Counted from the stretch's first letter, positions 50,448-58,927 are shown. The stretch is 64,000 nucleotides of DNA from Cellulosimicrobium sp. ES-005 (GCF_040448685.1 NZ_CP159290.1:3348001-3412000), one strand, 5' to 3'. Translations and numbers: made by a program. Notes: a model not told the origin generated them from the sequence alone.

Positions 50448-51178
50448 GGGACGACTCGCCCGTCGTCACGCTCCACGACGTCTCCCGGACCTATCCCGGC
50501 GGGGTCACCGCGCTGCACGACGTGCACCTCGACGTCGCGCGCGGCGAGCTCGCCGCCATCGTGGGCCCGTCGGGGTCGGGGAAGTCGACGATGCTCAACG
50601 TCATCGGCACCCTCGACCGCCCGACGTCGGGCCGCGTGCTGGTCGACGGCTTCCTCGTCGCCGACCTCACGGACCGGGAGCTGTCGGCGCTGCGCGCGAG
50701 CCGGATCGGCTTCGTGTTCCAGCAGTTCCACCTCGCGGCGGGCGTCTCGGCGCTCGACAACGTCGCCGACGGGCTCCTGTACCGCGGGGTCGGGCGGCGC
50801 GAGCGCCGTCGGCGCGCGGCCGAGGCGCTGGAGCGGGTCGGCCTCGCGCACCGGCTCGACCACCGCCCCCACGAGCTGTCGGGCGGGGAGAAGCAGCGCG
50901 TCGCCATCGCACGCGCGGTCGTCGGGGAGCCGCCGCTGCTGCTCGCGGACGAGCCGACCGGCGCGCTCGACACGGCGTCGGGACGGGGTGTGATGGACGT
51001 GCTGCGCGGCCTGCACCGCGACGGCACGACGGTCCTCGTCATCACGCACGACCGGGAGCTCGCCGCGTCGCTGCCCCGGCAGGTGGTGATGCGCGACGGC
51101 GGCGTGGTGGACGACGCCGGACCTGGACGCCCCGTGCCGCTCGCCGCCGCCTCGGCGAATGCGGAGGAGGCGTGCTGA
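50444..51178 (+). CDS. MacB/LolD-type ABC ATPase
   Basis: 244 residues. Walker A GPSGSGKST, Q-loop FVFQQFHLAAGVSALDNV, signature LSGGEKQRVAIARAVVG, Walker B LLLADEPTGALD, H-loop VLVITHDREL. The sequence is of the MacB/LolD group, which powers mechanotransmission rather than bulk transport. Overlaps both neighbours and acts with the FtsX-like permease downstream. Confidence 0.95.
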   Translation: MRDDSPVVTLHDVSRTYPGGVTALHDVHLDVARGELAAIVGPSGSGKSTMLNVIGTLDRPTSGRVLVDGFLVADLTDRELSALRASRIGFVFQQFHLAAGVSALDNVADGLLYRGVGRRERRRRAAEALERVGLAHRLDHRPHELSGGEKQRVAIARAVVGEPPLLLADEPTGALDTASGRGVMDVLRGLHRDGTTVLVITHDRELAASLPRQVVMRDGGVVDDAGPGRPVPLAAASANAEEAC

Positions 51179-52362
51179 GGCCGGCGCGGCTGCGGCCCGT
51201 GGACCTGCTGCGCGTGGGCGCCACGGGGCTGCGCACGCGGCCCCTGCGCGCGGTGCTGTCGGCGCTGGGCATCGCGATCGGGATCGCCGCGATGGTCGCG
51301 GTCGTCGGGATCTCCACGTCGTCGCGCGCCGAGCTGGACCGGACACTGGAGGCGCTGGGCACGAACCTGCTCACCGTCGCCCCGGGCCAGACCTTGTTCG
51401 GCGAGGACGCCACGCTGCCCGAGGAGTCCGTCGACATGGTGCGGCGCATCGGACCGGTCCTCTCCGCGACGTCCGTGGGGCGGCTCGACGCGCACGCGTA
51501 CCGGAGCGACCTCGTCCCCGAGGAGGAGTCCGGGGGCATCGGCGTGTACGCCGCCGACCTCGACCTCCTCGACACCGTCGGGGGCCGCGTGCGCGACGGC
51601 TCCTGGCTGACGGAGGCCACGGGACGGTTCCGTGCCGTCGTCCTCGGCCACAAGACCGCGGAGCGGCTGGGCATCGCCGAGCCGCGGCCCGACGTCCAGG
51701 TGTGGGTCGGAGACCGCTGGTTCACGGTCGTCGGGATCCTCGACCCGGTGCCGCTCGCCCCCGAGATGGACCTCGCCGTCCTCGTCGGGCGCGACGCGGC
51801 CGCCACGTACCTCGACTGGGACGGGAAGCCGACGCGCATCTACACCCGGACCCACGAGGCCGCGGTCGAGCAGGTGCGGGCCGTGCTCGGGCAGACGGCC
51901 AACCCGGCGGCGCCCAACGAGGTGGACGTCTCGCGCCCGTCGGACGCGCTCGCCGCCCAGGAGGCGACCGACCGGACGTTCACGGGGCTGCTGCTCGGGC
52001 TCGGCGCCGTGGCGCTGCTGGTCGGCGGGATCGGCGTCGCCAACACGATGGTGATCTCGGTGCTCGAGCGCCGGGCGGAGATCGGGCTGCGGCGTGCGCT
52101 GGGGGCCACACGAGGGCAGGTCCGGGGCCAGTTCCTCGTGGAGTCGCTCGTGCTCTCGGCGCTCGGCGGCGCGGCGGGCGTCGCGATCGGGTACGCCATC
52201 ACGGCCGGCTACGCCGGCTCGCAGGGCTGGCCCGTCGCGGTGCCGCTCGTCGTCGCGCTCGGGGGCGTGGGCGCGACGGTCGTGATCGGTGCCGCGGCGG
52301 GCCTCTACCCGGCCGTCCGTGCCGCGCGCCTCGCCCCGACGGAGGCGCTCGCGACGCCGTGA
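51172..52362 (+). CDS. MacB/FtsX-type ABC permease
   Basis: 396 residues. First helix with LRTRPLRAVLSALGIAIGIAAMVAVVGISTSSRAELDRTLEALGTNLLTVAPG, a large outside domain to about 270, then FtsX helices (LLLGLGAVALLVGGIGVANTMVISVLERRAEIGLRRALGATRGQVRGQFLVESLVLSALGGAAGV, then VVIGAAAGLYPAVRAARLAPTEALAT). Typical single-chain MacB-like permease without ATPase. GTG overlaps the ATPase stop by 7 nt. The substrate is unknown; antimicrobial peptides are common for the family. Confidence 0.93.
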   Translation: MLRPARLRPVDLLRVGATGLRTRPLRAVLSALGIAIGIAAMVAVVGISTSSRAELDRTLEALGTNLLTVAPGQTLFGEDATLPEESVDMVRRIGPVLSATSVGRLDAHAYRSDLVPEEESGGIGVYAADLDLLDTVGGRVRDGSWLTEATGRFRAVVLGHKTAERLGIAEPRPDVQVWVGDRWFTVVGILDPVPLAPEMDLAVLVGRDAAATYLDWDGKPTRIYTRTHEAAVEQVRAVLGQTANPAAPNEVDVSRPSDALAAQEATDRTFTGLLLGLGAVALLVGGIGVANTMVISVLERRAEIGLRRALGATRGQVRGQFLVESLVLSALGGAAGVAIGYAITAGYAGSQGWPVAVPLVVALGGVGATVVIGAAAGLYPAVRAARLAPTEALATP

Positions 52363-52425
52363 CCGGCGTGTCCCGTCGTGCGCGTCGTCGTCCCCGGGCG
52401 GCGGCGCGCACGAGGGGCCCTCGGG

Positions 52426-53481
52426 TCAGGACCCCAGGGCGTCCAGCATCCGACCGAGGTTCGCCCGCGCGGTCGCGGCGTACCCCTCGACCCAGTCGCC
52501 CTCGTAGGCGCGCGGCACGACCTCGACGACGAGCAGGCACGCGAGGTACGCCCGGTACAGGCGCAGCCGCGTCCACGCGTCGGCGTCGCCCGACCCCGGG
52601 GTGCCGTCGCCCAGGCCGAGGTCGCCGCCCGCGGCGGCGTAGCCCGCGAGGAGGTCGGGGTCGACCGGTCCGGCCCCGAGCTGGTCCGCGCCCGCGAGCT
52701 CGAACAGCGGGTCGCCCCACAGCGACCGCTCCGCGTCGAGCACGCCGACGATCGTGGGTCCCGCGTCGACGTCGGCGACGGCCGCGCCGTCGTCGGCGCG
52801 GCCGAGCAGCACGTTCCCCGGCCACAGGTCCGCGTGCACGAGCCGGGGGACCGTCACCCGGGCGAGCAGGTCGCGGTGGCGCGCGACGGCGTCGAGCACC
52901 CGGGCCTCGGGGAGCTCCACGCCCCACCGGCGCGCGTCGTCGAGCACGGCCCCGACCATGCGCGCGAACGCGTCGGGCCACGTCGCCGCGGCCAGGTCCG
53001 ACGCCGGGGCCGGGTACCCGAACCGGTCGCCCGTGATGACGTGCAGCCGGGCCATGAACGACCCGAGCCCGCGGCGCACGACCGCGGTGGCCGCGGCGTC
53101 GAGCTCGCGCCCGCTCCACAGGGCGCCGTCGAGGAACGTGACGACGAGCGCGTCGCCGTCGACGTGCTCGCGCGTGAGGTCGGCGTGCAGGACGCGCGGG
53201 ACGGGCAGCCCGGCCGCGTGCGCGGCCCGGTACGCGGCGTCCTCCGTGGCGAGGATCCCGTGCTCGTAGCGCAGCAGGCGCGACGTGTCCGCCCCGGTGA
53301 CCTTGACGACGACGCGCACGGGCGCGCCGTCGGGCGCGTCCCCGCCGGGGCGCGGGGCGAGGTCCACGGCGAAGACGCTCGCGAACATCCCCCCGCTCAG
53401 CGCCTCGCTCCGCACGGCCTCGCCGAGCGGGGCCACGATCGCGGCGAGCTGGTCGTGCGTGACCGACGTCTTGGTGAGCAC
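52426..53481 (-). CDS. Aminoglycoside phosphotransferase/fructosamine kinase-like protein
   Basis: 351 residues. Kinase-like fold: N-lobe (SGGMFASVFAVDLAP, VRVVVKVTG, YEHGILATEDAAYRAAHAAGLPVPRVLH), catalytic loop LVHADLWPGNVLL (Asp in HADLWPGN), and metal motif VGVLDAERSLWGDPLFELA. The substrate could be a sugar, a choline-like molecule or a drug; resistance cannot be claimed. Start GTG at 53481, with TAGGCT 6 nt upstream on the minus strand, which makes it a good leaderless candidate. Confidence 0.83.
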   Translation of the reverse strand: MLTKTSVTHDQLAAIVAPLGEAVRSEALSGGMFASVFAVDLAPRPGGDAPDGAPVRVVVKVTGADTSRLLRYEHGILATEDAAYRAAHAAGLPVPRVLHADLTREHVDGDALVVTFLDGALWSGRELDAAATAVVRRGLGSFMARLHVITGDRFGYPAPASDLAAATWPDAFARMVGAVLDDARRWGVELPEARVLDAVARHRDLLARVTVPRLVHADLWPGNVLLGRADDGAAVADVDAGPTIVGVLDAERSLWGDPLFELAGADQLGAGPVDPDLLAGYAAAGGDLGLGDGTPGSGDADAWTRLRLYRAYLACLLVVEVVPRAYEGDWVEGYAATARANLGRMLDALGS

Positions 53482-53487
53482 CGCGCG

Positions 53488-53493
53488 AGCCTA
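53488..53493 (-). promoter_or_regulatory. -10 box TAGGCT, leaderless start
   Basis: Minus strand TAGGCT, then CGCGCG, then GTG 53481 of the kinase-like gene. Confidence 0.62.
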
Positions 53494-53554
53494 GCGGCGC
53501 GCCGACGGGCGGGGCGACGGCCGTCCGGCGCTCGCCCCGCCGGGACGCGTCCGG

Positions 53555-55351
53555 CTACGGGCGCGGCACGTTGCGCAGGTTCGCGCGCGCCATCGACACG
53601 ACCTCGCCCATGCCGCCGCCGAGGATCTCCTTGCTCATCGCGACCGCGAACCCGCGCACCTGGCCCGCGGTGATGTTCGGCGGGATCGAGAGCGCGCGGG
53701 GGTCGGTCACGACGTCGACGAGCGCCGGCCCGGGGCGGTGCAGCGCGTCCTGGAGCGCGCGGCGCAGGTCCTTGGGCTTCTCCACGCGCACCGCGGGGAT
53801 GCCGATCGCGTTCGCGACCGCGGCGTAGTCCACGTGCGGCGACTCGGTGCCGAACATCGGCAGGCCGTCGACGAGCATCTCGAGGCGCACCATGCCGAGG
53901 CTCGCGTTGTCGAACAGGACGACCTTGACCGGGAGGTCGTAGTGCTTGAGCGTCACGAGCTCGCCGAGCAGCATCGAGAGGCCGCCGTCCCCGGCCATGG
54001 CGACGACCTGCCGGCCGGGCTGCGAAGCGGCGGCGCCGATGGCGTGGGGGAGCGCGTTGGCCATCGACCCGTGGATGAACGACCCGATGACGCGCCGCTT
54101 CCCGTTGGGCGTGATGTACCGCGCGGCCCACACGTTGCACATGCCCGTGTCGACGGTGAACACCGCGTCGTCGGCGGCGACCTGGTCGAGCGTGTCGGCG
54201 ACGAACTCGGGGTGGATCGGCGTCGTGCGCTCGACCTTCTTGGTGTACGCCCCGACGACGCCGGTCATCGCCTTCTCGTGCTTGGCGACCATCGCGTCGA
54301 GGAACTTGCGCGACCGCGCCTTCTTCACGAGCGGCAGGAGCGCGCGCACCGTCTCGCCGACGTCGCCCACGACGGCGAGGTCCAGGCGCGTGCGTCGGCC
54401 GAGGTGCGTCGGGTCGACGTCGACCTGGGCCGTGCGGACCGACTCCGGGAGGAACTGGTCGTACGGGAAGTCGGTGCCGAGCAGCACGAGGAGGTCGCAG
54501 TCGTGCATCGCGTCGAACGCGGCGCCGTAGCCGAGGAGGCCGGACATGCCGACGTCGAACGGGTTGTCGTACTGGATGAACTCCTTGCCGCGCAGGGAGT
54601 GGCCCACGGGCGCGGCGATCTTGTCGGCGAGCGCGAGGACGTCGTCGTGCGCGCCGCGCACACCCGCGCCCGCGAAGATCGTGACCTTCTTCGCGGCGTC
54701 GATCGCGTCCGCGAGCTGCTGGACGGCGGTCGCGTCGGGGACGACGCGCGGGGGAGCGGGCCGGCACGCGACGTCGGGCACGGCGGCCGGGGCGTCGAGG
54801 TCGGCGACGTCGCCCGGGAGCGTGAGGACGGAGACGCCGCGGGCGCCGTACGCGTGGTGGATCGCGGAGTTGATGACGCGCGGCGCCTGGTCGGCGCTCG
54901 AGATCATCTCCGAGTAGACGGAGCACTCCGTGAACAGACGGTCGGGGTGCGTCTCCTGGAAGAACCCGGTGCCGATCTGCTTGCTCGGGATGTGGCTCGC
55001 GATGGCGAGCACGGGCACGCGCGACCGGTTGGCGTCGTACAGGCCGTTGATGAGGTGGAGGTTCCCCGGCCCGCACGACCCCGCGCACACCGCGAGGCTG
55101 CCCGTGATCTCGGCCTCCGCGGCCGCCGCGAACGCCGCCGCCTCCTCGTGGCGCACGTGGATCCACTCGATCCCCTTGCCCGCGTTCTCGCCCGTGGTGG
55201 ACCGGTGCACCGCGTCGACCACGGGGTTGAGGCTGTCGCCGACGATGCCGTAGATCCGCCGCACCCCCGCCTCGATGAGCTGCGCGACGAGCAGGTCCGC
55301 GACAGTCCGGTTGCGCTTGTCGACGGGGGAGCGACCGATTCCGAACGGCAT
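53555..55351 (-). CDS. poxB: Pyruvate:quinone oxidoreductase (thiamine diphosphate enzyme)
   Basis: Oxidises pyruvate to acetate and CO2 and reduces membrane quinone. It has 598 residues. The stretch VRHEEAAAFAAAAEAEITGSLAVCAGSCGPGNLHLINGLYDANR, then IPSKQIGTGFFQETHPDRLFTECS, closely follows E. coli PoxB, including the catalytic Glu of RHEE. The thiamine diphosphate motif is GDGGLSMLLGELVTLKHYDLPVKVVLFDN. FAD-binding centre at about 190-330. The C-terminus (LGGGMGEVVSMARANLRNVPRP) would bind membrane. GGAGGT lies about 7 nt before the ATG. Confidence 0.93.
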   Translation of the reverse strand: MPFGIGRSPVDKRNRTVADLLVAQLIEAGVRRIYGIVGDSLNPVVDAVHRSTTGENAGKGIEWIHVRHEEAAAFAAAAEAEITGSLAVCAGSCGPGNLHLINGLYDANRSRVPVLAIASHIPSKQIGTGFFQETHPDRLFTECSVYSEMISSADQAPRVINSAIHHAYGARGVSVLTLPGDVADLDAPAAVPDVACRPAPPRVVPDATAVQQLADAIDAAKKVTIFAGAGVRGAHDDVLALADKIAAPVGHSLRGKEFIQYDNPFDVGMSGLLGYGAAFDAMHDCDLLVLLGTDFPYDQFLPESVRTAQVDVDPTHLGRRTRLDLAVVGDVGETVRALLPLVKKARSRKFLDAMVAKHEKAMTGVVGAYTKKVERTTPIHPEFVADTLDQVAADDAVFTVDTGMCNVWAARYITPNGKRRVIGSFIHGSMANALPHAIGAAASQPGRQVVAMAGDGGLSMLLGELVTLKHYDLPVKVVLFDNASLGMVRLEMLVDGLPMFGTESPHVDYAAVANAIGIPAVRVEKPKDLRRALQDALHRPGPALVDVVTDPRALSIPPNITAGQVRGFAVAMSKEILGGGMGEVVSMARANLRNVPRP

Positions 55352-55475
55352 GACGTACCTCCACGGCTGGGCTGGGGTCGTCTCCCATCGTGCGCCGGGC
55401 CGGCGTGGGCCGCAGCGCGAGCCGACGTCTCGTGCGTCACGGTCGCCGCCGACCCCGGCCTGTCGCACCCCAAGG

Positions 55476-55542
55476 TGCCGAACCCGGGGTTGTTCCCGGG
55501 TTCGGCACGATCCTGGGGAACAACCCCGGGTTCGGCGGGTTG
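55476..55542. repeat. Intergenic palindromic repeat, copy 2
   Basis: CCGAACCCGGGGTTGTTCC and its exact inverse GGAACAACCCCGGGTTCGG flank CGGGTTCGGCACGATCCTG-like sequence holding a further GGGTTCGG. It shares the 19-mer with the copy near 30,961. Lies between the poxB start and the flavoprotein stop. Confidence 0.75.
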
Positions 55543-55554
55543 ACCGTGGGGGTC

Positions 55555-56547
55555 TCAGACCGCGGGCTCGGCGTGCGCCGCGAACGGGGTGCGGCGGCGC
55601 GCCACGGCCAGCGCCGCGTCGGCCTGGGCGAGCTCGCCGTGGATCCCCGCGCCCGCCATGACGCCGGCCGCCGCCGACGCGCCGACCTGGGCCATGAGGT
55701 CGCTCGAGTTGCCGGCCGCCCAGACGCCCGGGACGGCGGTCATGCCCCGCGGGTCGGCGGGCACGAACCGACCGGCCGGGTGGTCCTCGAGCGTCCCGCC
55801 GAGCTGCTCGTACAGCTCGCCCCGCGCGACGAACCGCGGTCCGACGACGACCGCGTCCATCGCGAACGACGTCCCGTCCGCGAGGACGACCGACCGCACG
55901 GCCCGACCCTCGACGTCGAGGCGCGCGACCTCGCCCTCGACCACGCGCACGCCGAGCGCCGAGAGCTGCTCCCACGTGGCGTCGTCGGGCTCGGGGGCGG
56001 TGTGCTGGAAGAGCGTGACGTGCGGCGTGAGCTGGCGGAACAGCAGCACCTGGTGCGCCGCCGCCGGGCCGGTCGCGAGGACCGCGATCCGCTGCCCGCG
56101 CACCTCCCAGCCGTGGCAGAACGGGCAGTGCAGCACGCTCGACCCCCAGCCCTCGCGGACCCCGGGGACGTCGGGGAGCTCGTCGACGAGGCCCGTCGCG
56201 AGCAGGACGCGCCGTGCCCGGACGGTCGCGCCGTCGCCGAGCGTCAGCGTGAAGCCGGACTCGGGGTCGCCGGCCGCGTGGGCGACGCGCGCGTCGCGGA
56301 CCTCGGCGCCGTAGCCCTCGGCCTCGGCACGGCCCGCGGCCAGCAGCTCGCGCGGGGGGACGCCCTCGCGCCCCAGCAGGTTGTGCGCGCCCTCCGCGGG
56401 CGCGTTGCGCGGCTCGCCGGCGTCGAGCACGACGACGGAGCGCAGCGACCGCGCGAGCGTCACCGCGGCGCTCAGCCCGGCGGGCCCGCCGCCGACGATC
56501 GCGACGTCGTAGGTGTGGTGGTCAGGGGTGGAGGTGGTGGCGGTCAT
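55555..56547 (-). CDS. Thioredoxin-reductase-like FAD/NAD(P) oxidoreductase
   Basis: 330 residues. FAD site YDVAIVGGGPAGLSAAVTLARSLRSVVVLDAG, second Rossmann motif QRIAVLATGPAAAHQVLLFRQL, redox CxxC in SVLHCPFCHGWEVRG, and C-terminal FAD motif GVWAAGNSSDLMAQVGASAAAGVMAG. The CPFCHG motif and missing classic NADPH GxGxxA (here LATGPAAA) set it apart from housekeeping TrxB. It resembles thioredoxin-reductase-like and dithiol-oxidase-like flavoproteins. GAGGAG precedes the ATG. Confidence 0.85.
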   Translation of the reverse strand: MTATTSTPDHHTYDVAIVGGGPAGLSAAVTLARSLRSVVVLDAGEPRNAPAEGAHNLLGREGVPPRELLAAGRAEAEGYGAEVRDARVAHAAGDPESGFTLTLGDGATVRARRVLLATGLVDELPDVPGVREGWGSSVLHCPFCHGWEVRGQRIAVLATGPAAAHQVLLFRQLTPHVTLFQHTAPEPDDATWEQLSALGVRVVEGEVARLDVEGRAVRSVVLADGTSFAMDAVVVGPRFVARGELYEQLGGTLEDHPAGRFVPADPRGMTAVPGVWAAGNSSDLMAQVGASAAAGVMAGAGIHGELAQADAALAVARRRTPFAAHAEPAV

Positions 56548-56631
56548 GGCTCTCCTCAGCAGTGACGGGGGCTTCGCCGAGTGCGTGAACGAGTCGCGGG
56601 GATCGGCCCGGACGGCGACTGTGTCACGCGC

Positions 56632-57516
56632 TCAGCGGGGTCGGCGGGCGGCCCAGACGATGCGGCCGCCGCGCGCTCCGACGGTGTGCGTCGAGGGGTC
56701 GTCGGTCGCCGCGAGCACCGCGTCGAGCGCGGCGAGGTCGGCGGGGTCGAGGTGCTCCGCGAGGTGCTCGCGCTGGCGCGCCGCGGTGGCGCGCGCCCAG
56801 CGGGACGCGTCCGGTCCCGGCGGCACGACGGCGGTCGGCGCGCGCCGGTCGACGACCTCCAGCCCGGCGTCGGTCAGGTAGGGCGTCCAGTCGGGGTAGC
56901 GGTTCCAGCCGGCGTGGGCCATCGCGCTCTCGAGGTGCGCGGCCAGGTCGACGTGCGCCGCGTCGTCCGGCGGGACGGGCGACGTCGCCGTCATCTCGAC
57001 GACGACGAGCAGGCCCCCGGGCGCGAGCGCGTCGTGGGCGTCGCGCAGGACGCGCGCCGGGTCCGCGACGTGGTGCAGCGACGCGGACGCCCACACGACG
57101 TCGGCGGCGCCGACGTCGGACCACCCGGCGTCGAGGTCGGCCTCGACGGTGCGCACGCGTGCCTCGAGCCCGGGACCGGCGAGCCCGTCGCGCAGCCGTT
57201 CGAGCATCGCGGGGTCCGCGTCCACGGAGACGACCTCCGCGTCGGGGAACGCGCGGGCGAGGGCGCGCGTCCCGGTGCCGGTCCCGGCGCCGAGGTCGAC
57301 GACGACGCGCGTGGGGGCCGGTGCGTGCTCGACCGCGACCGCGACGGCCTGGTCGAGCAGCACGCCGAACACGGACGCGTCGAGCTCGAGCAGCTCGGCC
57401 ATCCCGTGGCCGTCGTGCGCGTGGCCCGCGGCATGCCCGTGCCCGGTGGCATGCCCGTGCCCGACAGCGTGGTCGTGGCCGTGGTGGTGCGCGCCGTGGT
57501 TCGCGGGGGAGTCCAT
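56632..57516 (-). CDS. SAM-dependent methyltransferase with His-rich N-terminus
   Basis: 294 residues. Residues 1-38 hold about fifteen histidines (HGAHHHGHDHAVGHGHATGHGH), a metal-binding-type tail. The methyltransferase core follows: motif I VVDLGAGTGTGTRALAR, VVSVDADPAMLERL, VVWASASLHHVADPARVLRDAHDALAPGGLLVVVEM. The substrate is unknown. Divergent from an XRE-cupin regulator 47 nt away. TACCGT lies 6 nt before the ATG, a leaderless pattern. Nickel, zinc or copper binding by the tail is inference. Confidence 0.85.
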   Translation of the reverse strand: MDSPANHGAHHHGHDHAVGHGHATGHGHAAGHAHDGHGMAELLELDASVFGVLLDQAVAVAVEHAPAPTRVVVDLGAGTGTGTRALARAFPDAEVVSVDADPAMLERLRDGLAGPGLEARVRTVEADLDAGWSDVGAADVVWASASLHHVADPARVLRDAHDALAPGGLLVVVEMTATSPVPPDDAAHVDLAAHLESAMAHAGWNRYPDWTPYLTDAGLEVVDRRAPTAVVPPGPDASRWARATAARQREHLAEHLDPADLAALDAVLAATDDPSTHTVGARGGRIVWAARRPR

Positions 57517-57522
57517 GCCTCC

Positions 57523-57528
57523 ACGGTA
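57523..57528 (-). promoter_or_regulatory. -10 box TACCGT of the methyltransferase
   Basis: Minus strand TACCGT, then GGAGGC, then ATG 57516. GGAGG only 1 nt from the ATG is too close to act as a ribosome site. Confidence 0.5.
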
Positions 57529-57550
57529 GGACGGTTCTGCGCTGGAGGCA

Positions 57551-57556
57551 TAGGAT
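57551..57556 (+). promoter_or_regulatory. -10 box TAGGAT of the XRE-cupin gene
   Basis: TAGGAT, then 7 nt, then ATG 57564. It lies 22 nt from the opposite -10 box, so both promoters would be shut by one bound repressor. Confidence 0.6.
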
Positions 57557-57563
57557 CTTGCTC

Positions 57564-58139
57564 ATGACGCAAGAAGTCGACCTCGACGCCGTCGTGCGGC
57601 AGCGCATCCGCGGGCTGCGCCTCGCGCGCGGCTGGACCCTGGACGCGCTCGCGGCGCGGTGCTTCCTCAGCCCGTCGACGCTCAGCCGCCTCGAGACCGG
57701 GCACCGACGGATCGCGCTCGACCAGCTCGTGCCGATCGCCCGCGCGCTCGGCACGACGCTGGACCAGCTCGTCGAGCCGGTCGACGACGAGGACGTGGTC
57801 ATCCGGCCCGAGCCGCAGCGCCGTCCGGGGGAGACGACGTGGCTGCTGTCCCGCGACCGTCCCGGGACGATGGTCGCGAAGATGCGCCTGACGCCCGAGC
57901 GCGCCGTCGGCCCGGAGCACCAGCGCGTCCACCCGGGTCACGAGTGGTTCACGGTCCTGTCCGGGACGGCCGTCGTCTACCTCGCCGACCGCCGGATCCT
58001 CGTGCAGGAGGGCCAGGCGGCCGAGTTCTCGACGATGGTGCCGCACTCGTTCGGCGCGCACGAGGGCCCGGTCGAGATCCTCACGATCTTCGACCAGGAG
58101 GGCGAGCGCGCCCACCTCTCGGGTACCGACCAGGCCTGA
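57564..58139 (+). CDS. XRE-family regulator with cupin domain
   Basis: 191 residues. Helix-turn-helix at about 10-66: VRQRIRGLRLARGWTLDALAARCFLSPSTLSRLETGHRRIALDQLVPIARALGTTLDQLV. Cupin barrel at about 110-180: HQRVHPGHEWFTVLSGTAVVYLADRRILVQEGQAAEFSTMVPHSFGAHEGPVEILTIFD, with His/Glu residues able to hold a metal. Such fusions sense small molecules or metals. The divergent methyltransferase with a His-rich tail is the obvious target. Confidence 0.88.
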   Translation: MTQEVDLDAVVRQRIRGLRLARGWTLDALAARCFLSPSTLSRLETGHRRIALDQLVPIARALGTTLDQLVEPVDDEDVVIRPEPQRRPGETTWLLSRDRPGTMVAKMRLTPERAVGPEHQRVHPGHEWFTVLSGTAVVYLADRRILVQEGQAAEFSTMVPHSFGAHEGPVEILTIFDQEGERAHLSGTDQA

Positions 58140-58249
58140 CGGATGGCGCGACCAGCGGCGTCGTGGACCCCGCCGATCCCGCGGAGTGCTCGTCGACCCG
58201 AGGGGCGACGCTGAGAGGACGTGCGGGCGTCAGTCGAGCCGGGCCGTGT

Positions 58250-58279
58250 CTGACAAATGTGGGACAGAAGGCGTAGTGT
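58250..58279 (+). promoter_or_regulatory. Toxin-antitoxin promoter
   Basis: CTGACA (58250-58255), 18 nt, TAGTGT (58274-58279), then 7 nt to ATG 58287. Leaderless start of the antitoxin. Confidence 0.6.
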
Positions 58280-58286
58280 CGTGATC

Positions 58287-58613
58287 ATGGCGATGAGAAC
58301 CCGCAGCACCGCGCACGAGACAACGGCCCCCCGAGGCTCGACCTCGCGGGGCGGGAAGAACGTGCCCGCCGGGGGGACCCCGCGGGCCGGGAAGGGCGAG
58401 GGCGCCTCGGCGAAGCGCGACTCCGTCACGTTCCGACCCACCCCCGAGGAGCGCCGGATCCTCGACCGCCTCCGCGACGAAGGCGTCACCGCCAGCGACG
58501 CCGTCCGCCGTGGCCTGCACCTGGTCGCGCACGAGAAGTGGGTCGACCAGGCCCGCGTCGATGCGGAGAATCTCGCCCACGAGAACCTCGACGACGAGCC
58601 GGACGCCTGGTGA
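58287..58613 (+). CDS. Ribbon-helix-helix-type antitoxin
   Basis: 108 residues. The N-terminal 45 are low-complexity (Gly/Ala/Lys/Arg). The rest carries RDSVTFRPTPEERRILDRLRDEGVTASDAVRRGLHLVAHEKWVDQARVDAENLA, a short strand followed by two helices as in MazE/VapB-type ribbon-helix-helix proteins, ending in an acidic toxin-binding tail. Directly upstream of mazF with an overlap (GTGA). It should neutralise the toxin and repress its own promoter. The basic N-terminal extension is unusual. Confidence 0.8.
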   Translation: MAMRTRSTAHETTAPRGSTSRGGKNVPAGGTPRAGKGEGASAKRDSVTFRPTPEERRILDRLRDEGVTASDAVRRGLHLVAHEKWVDQARVDAENLAHENLDDEPDAW

Positions 58614-58927
58614 TCCGCGGCGCCGTCTACCGCGTCGACCTCGGTGACCCCCGGGGCCACGAGCAGGGCGGTCGGCGGTACGGGGTGGTCCTGTCCCCGA
58701 CGAACATGCCGTGGTCCGTCGCGACGATCGTGCCGACCTCGACGAGCGCGCAGCGTGCGATCTTCCGGCCCGTCCTCGAGATCGCCGGCCAGGAGACCGT
58801 GCTCCTCGTCGACCAGCTCCGTGCGATCGACACCGACTACGTCGTCGGGGAGCCGGTCGACTTCCTTCTTCGAGACGACCTGGATGCGCTCGAGCGGACC
58901 GTGCAGAGCTACCTCGGCATCATCTGA
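58610..58927 (+). CDS. mazF: MazF-family mRNA endoribonuclease toxin
   Basis: 105 residues. VIRGAVYRVDLGDPRGHEQGGRRYGVVLSPTNMPWSVATIVPTSTSA is the PemK/MazF N-half, with RG at the start of strand 1 and the conserved Pro/Thr/Ser loop PTSTSA. It continues with ETVLLVDQLRAIDTDYV and the C-terminal helix. Cleaves RNA at short sequence motifs that cannot be predicted here. GTG overlaps the antitoxin stop. Confidence 0.9.
   Translation: MIRGAVYRVDLGDPRGHEQGGRRYGVVLSPTNMPWSVATIVPTSTSAQRAIFRPVLEIAGQETVLLVDQLRAIDTDYVVGEPVDFLLRDDLDALERTVQSYLGII

Noticed and set aside
52426-53481. Aminoglycoside resistance gene
   Set aside because: Only the general kinase fold is seen; substrate residues specific to drug-modifying enzymes cannot be identified.
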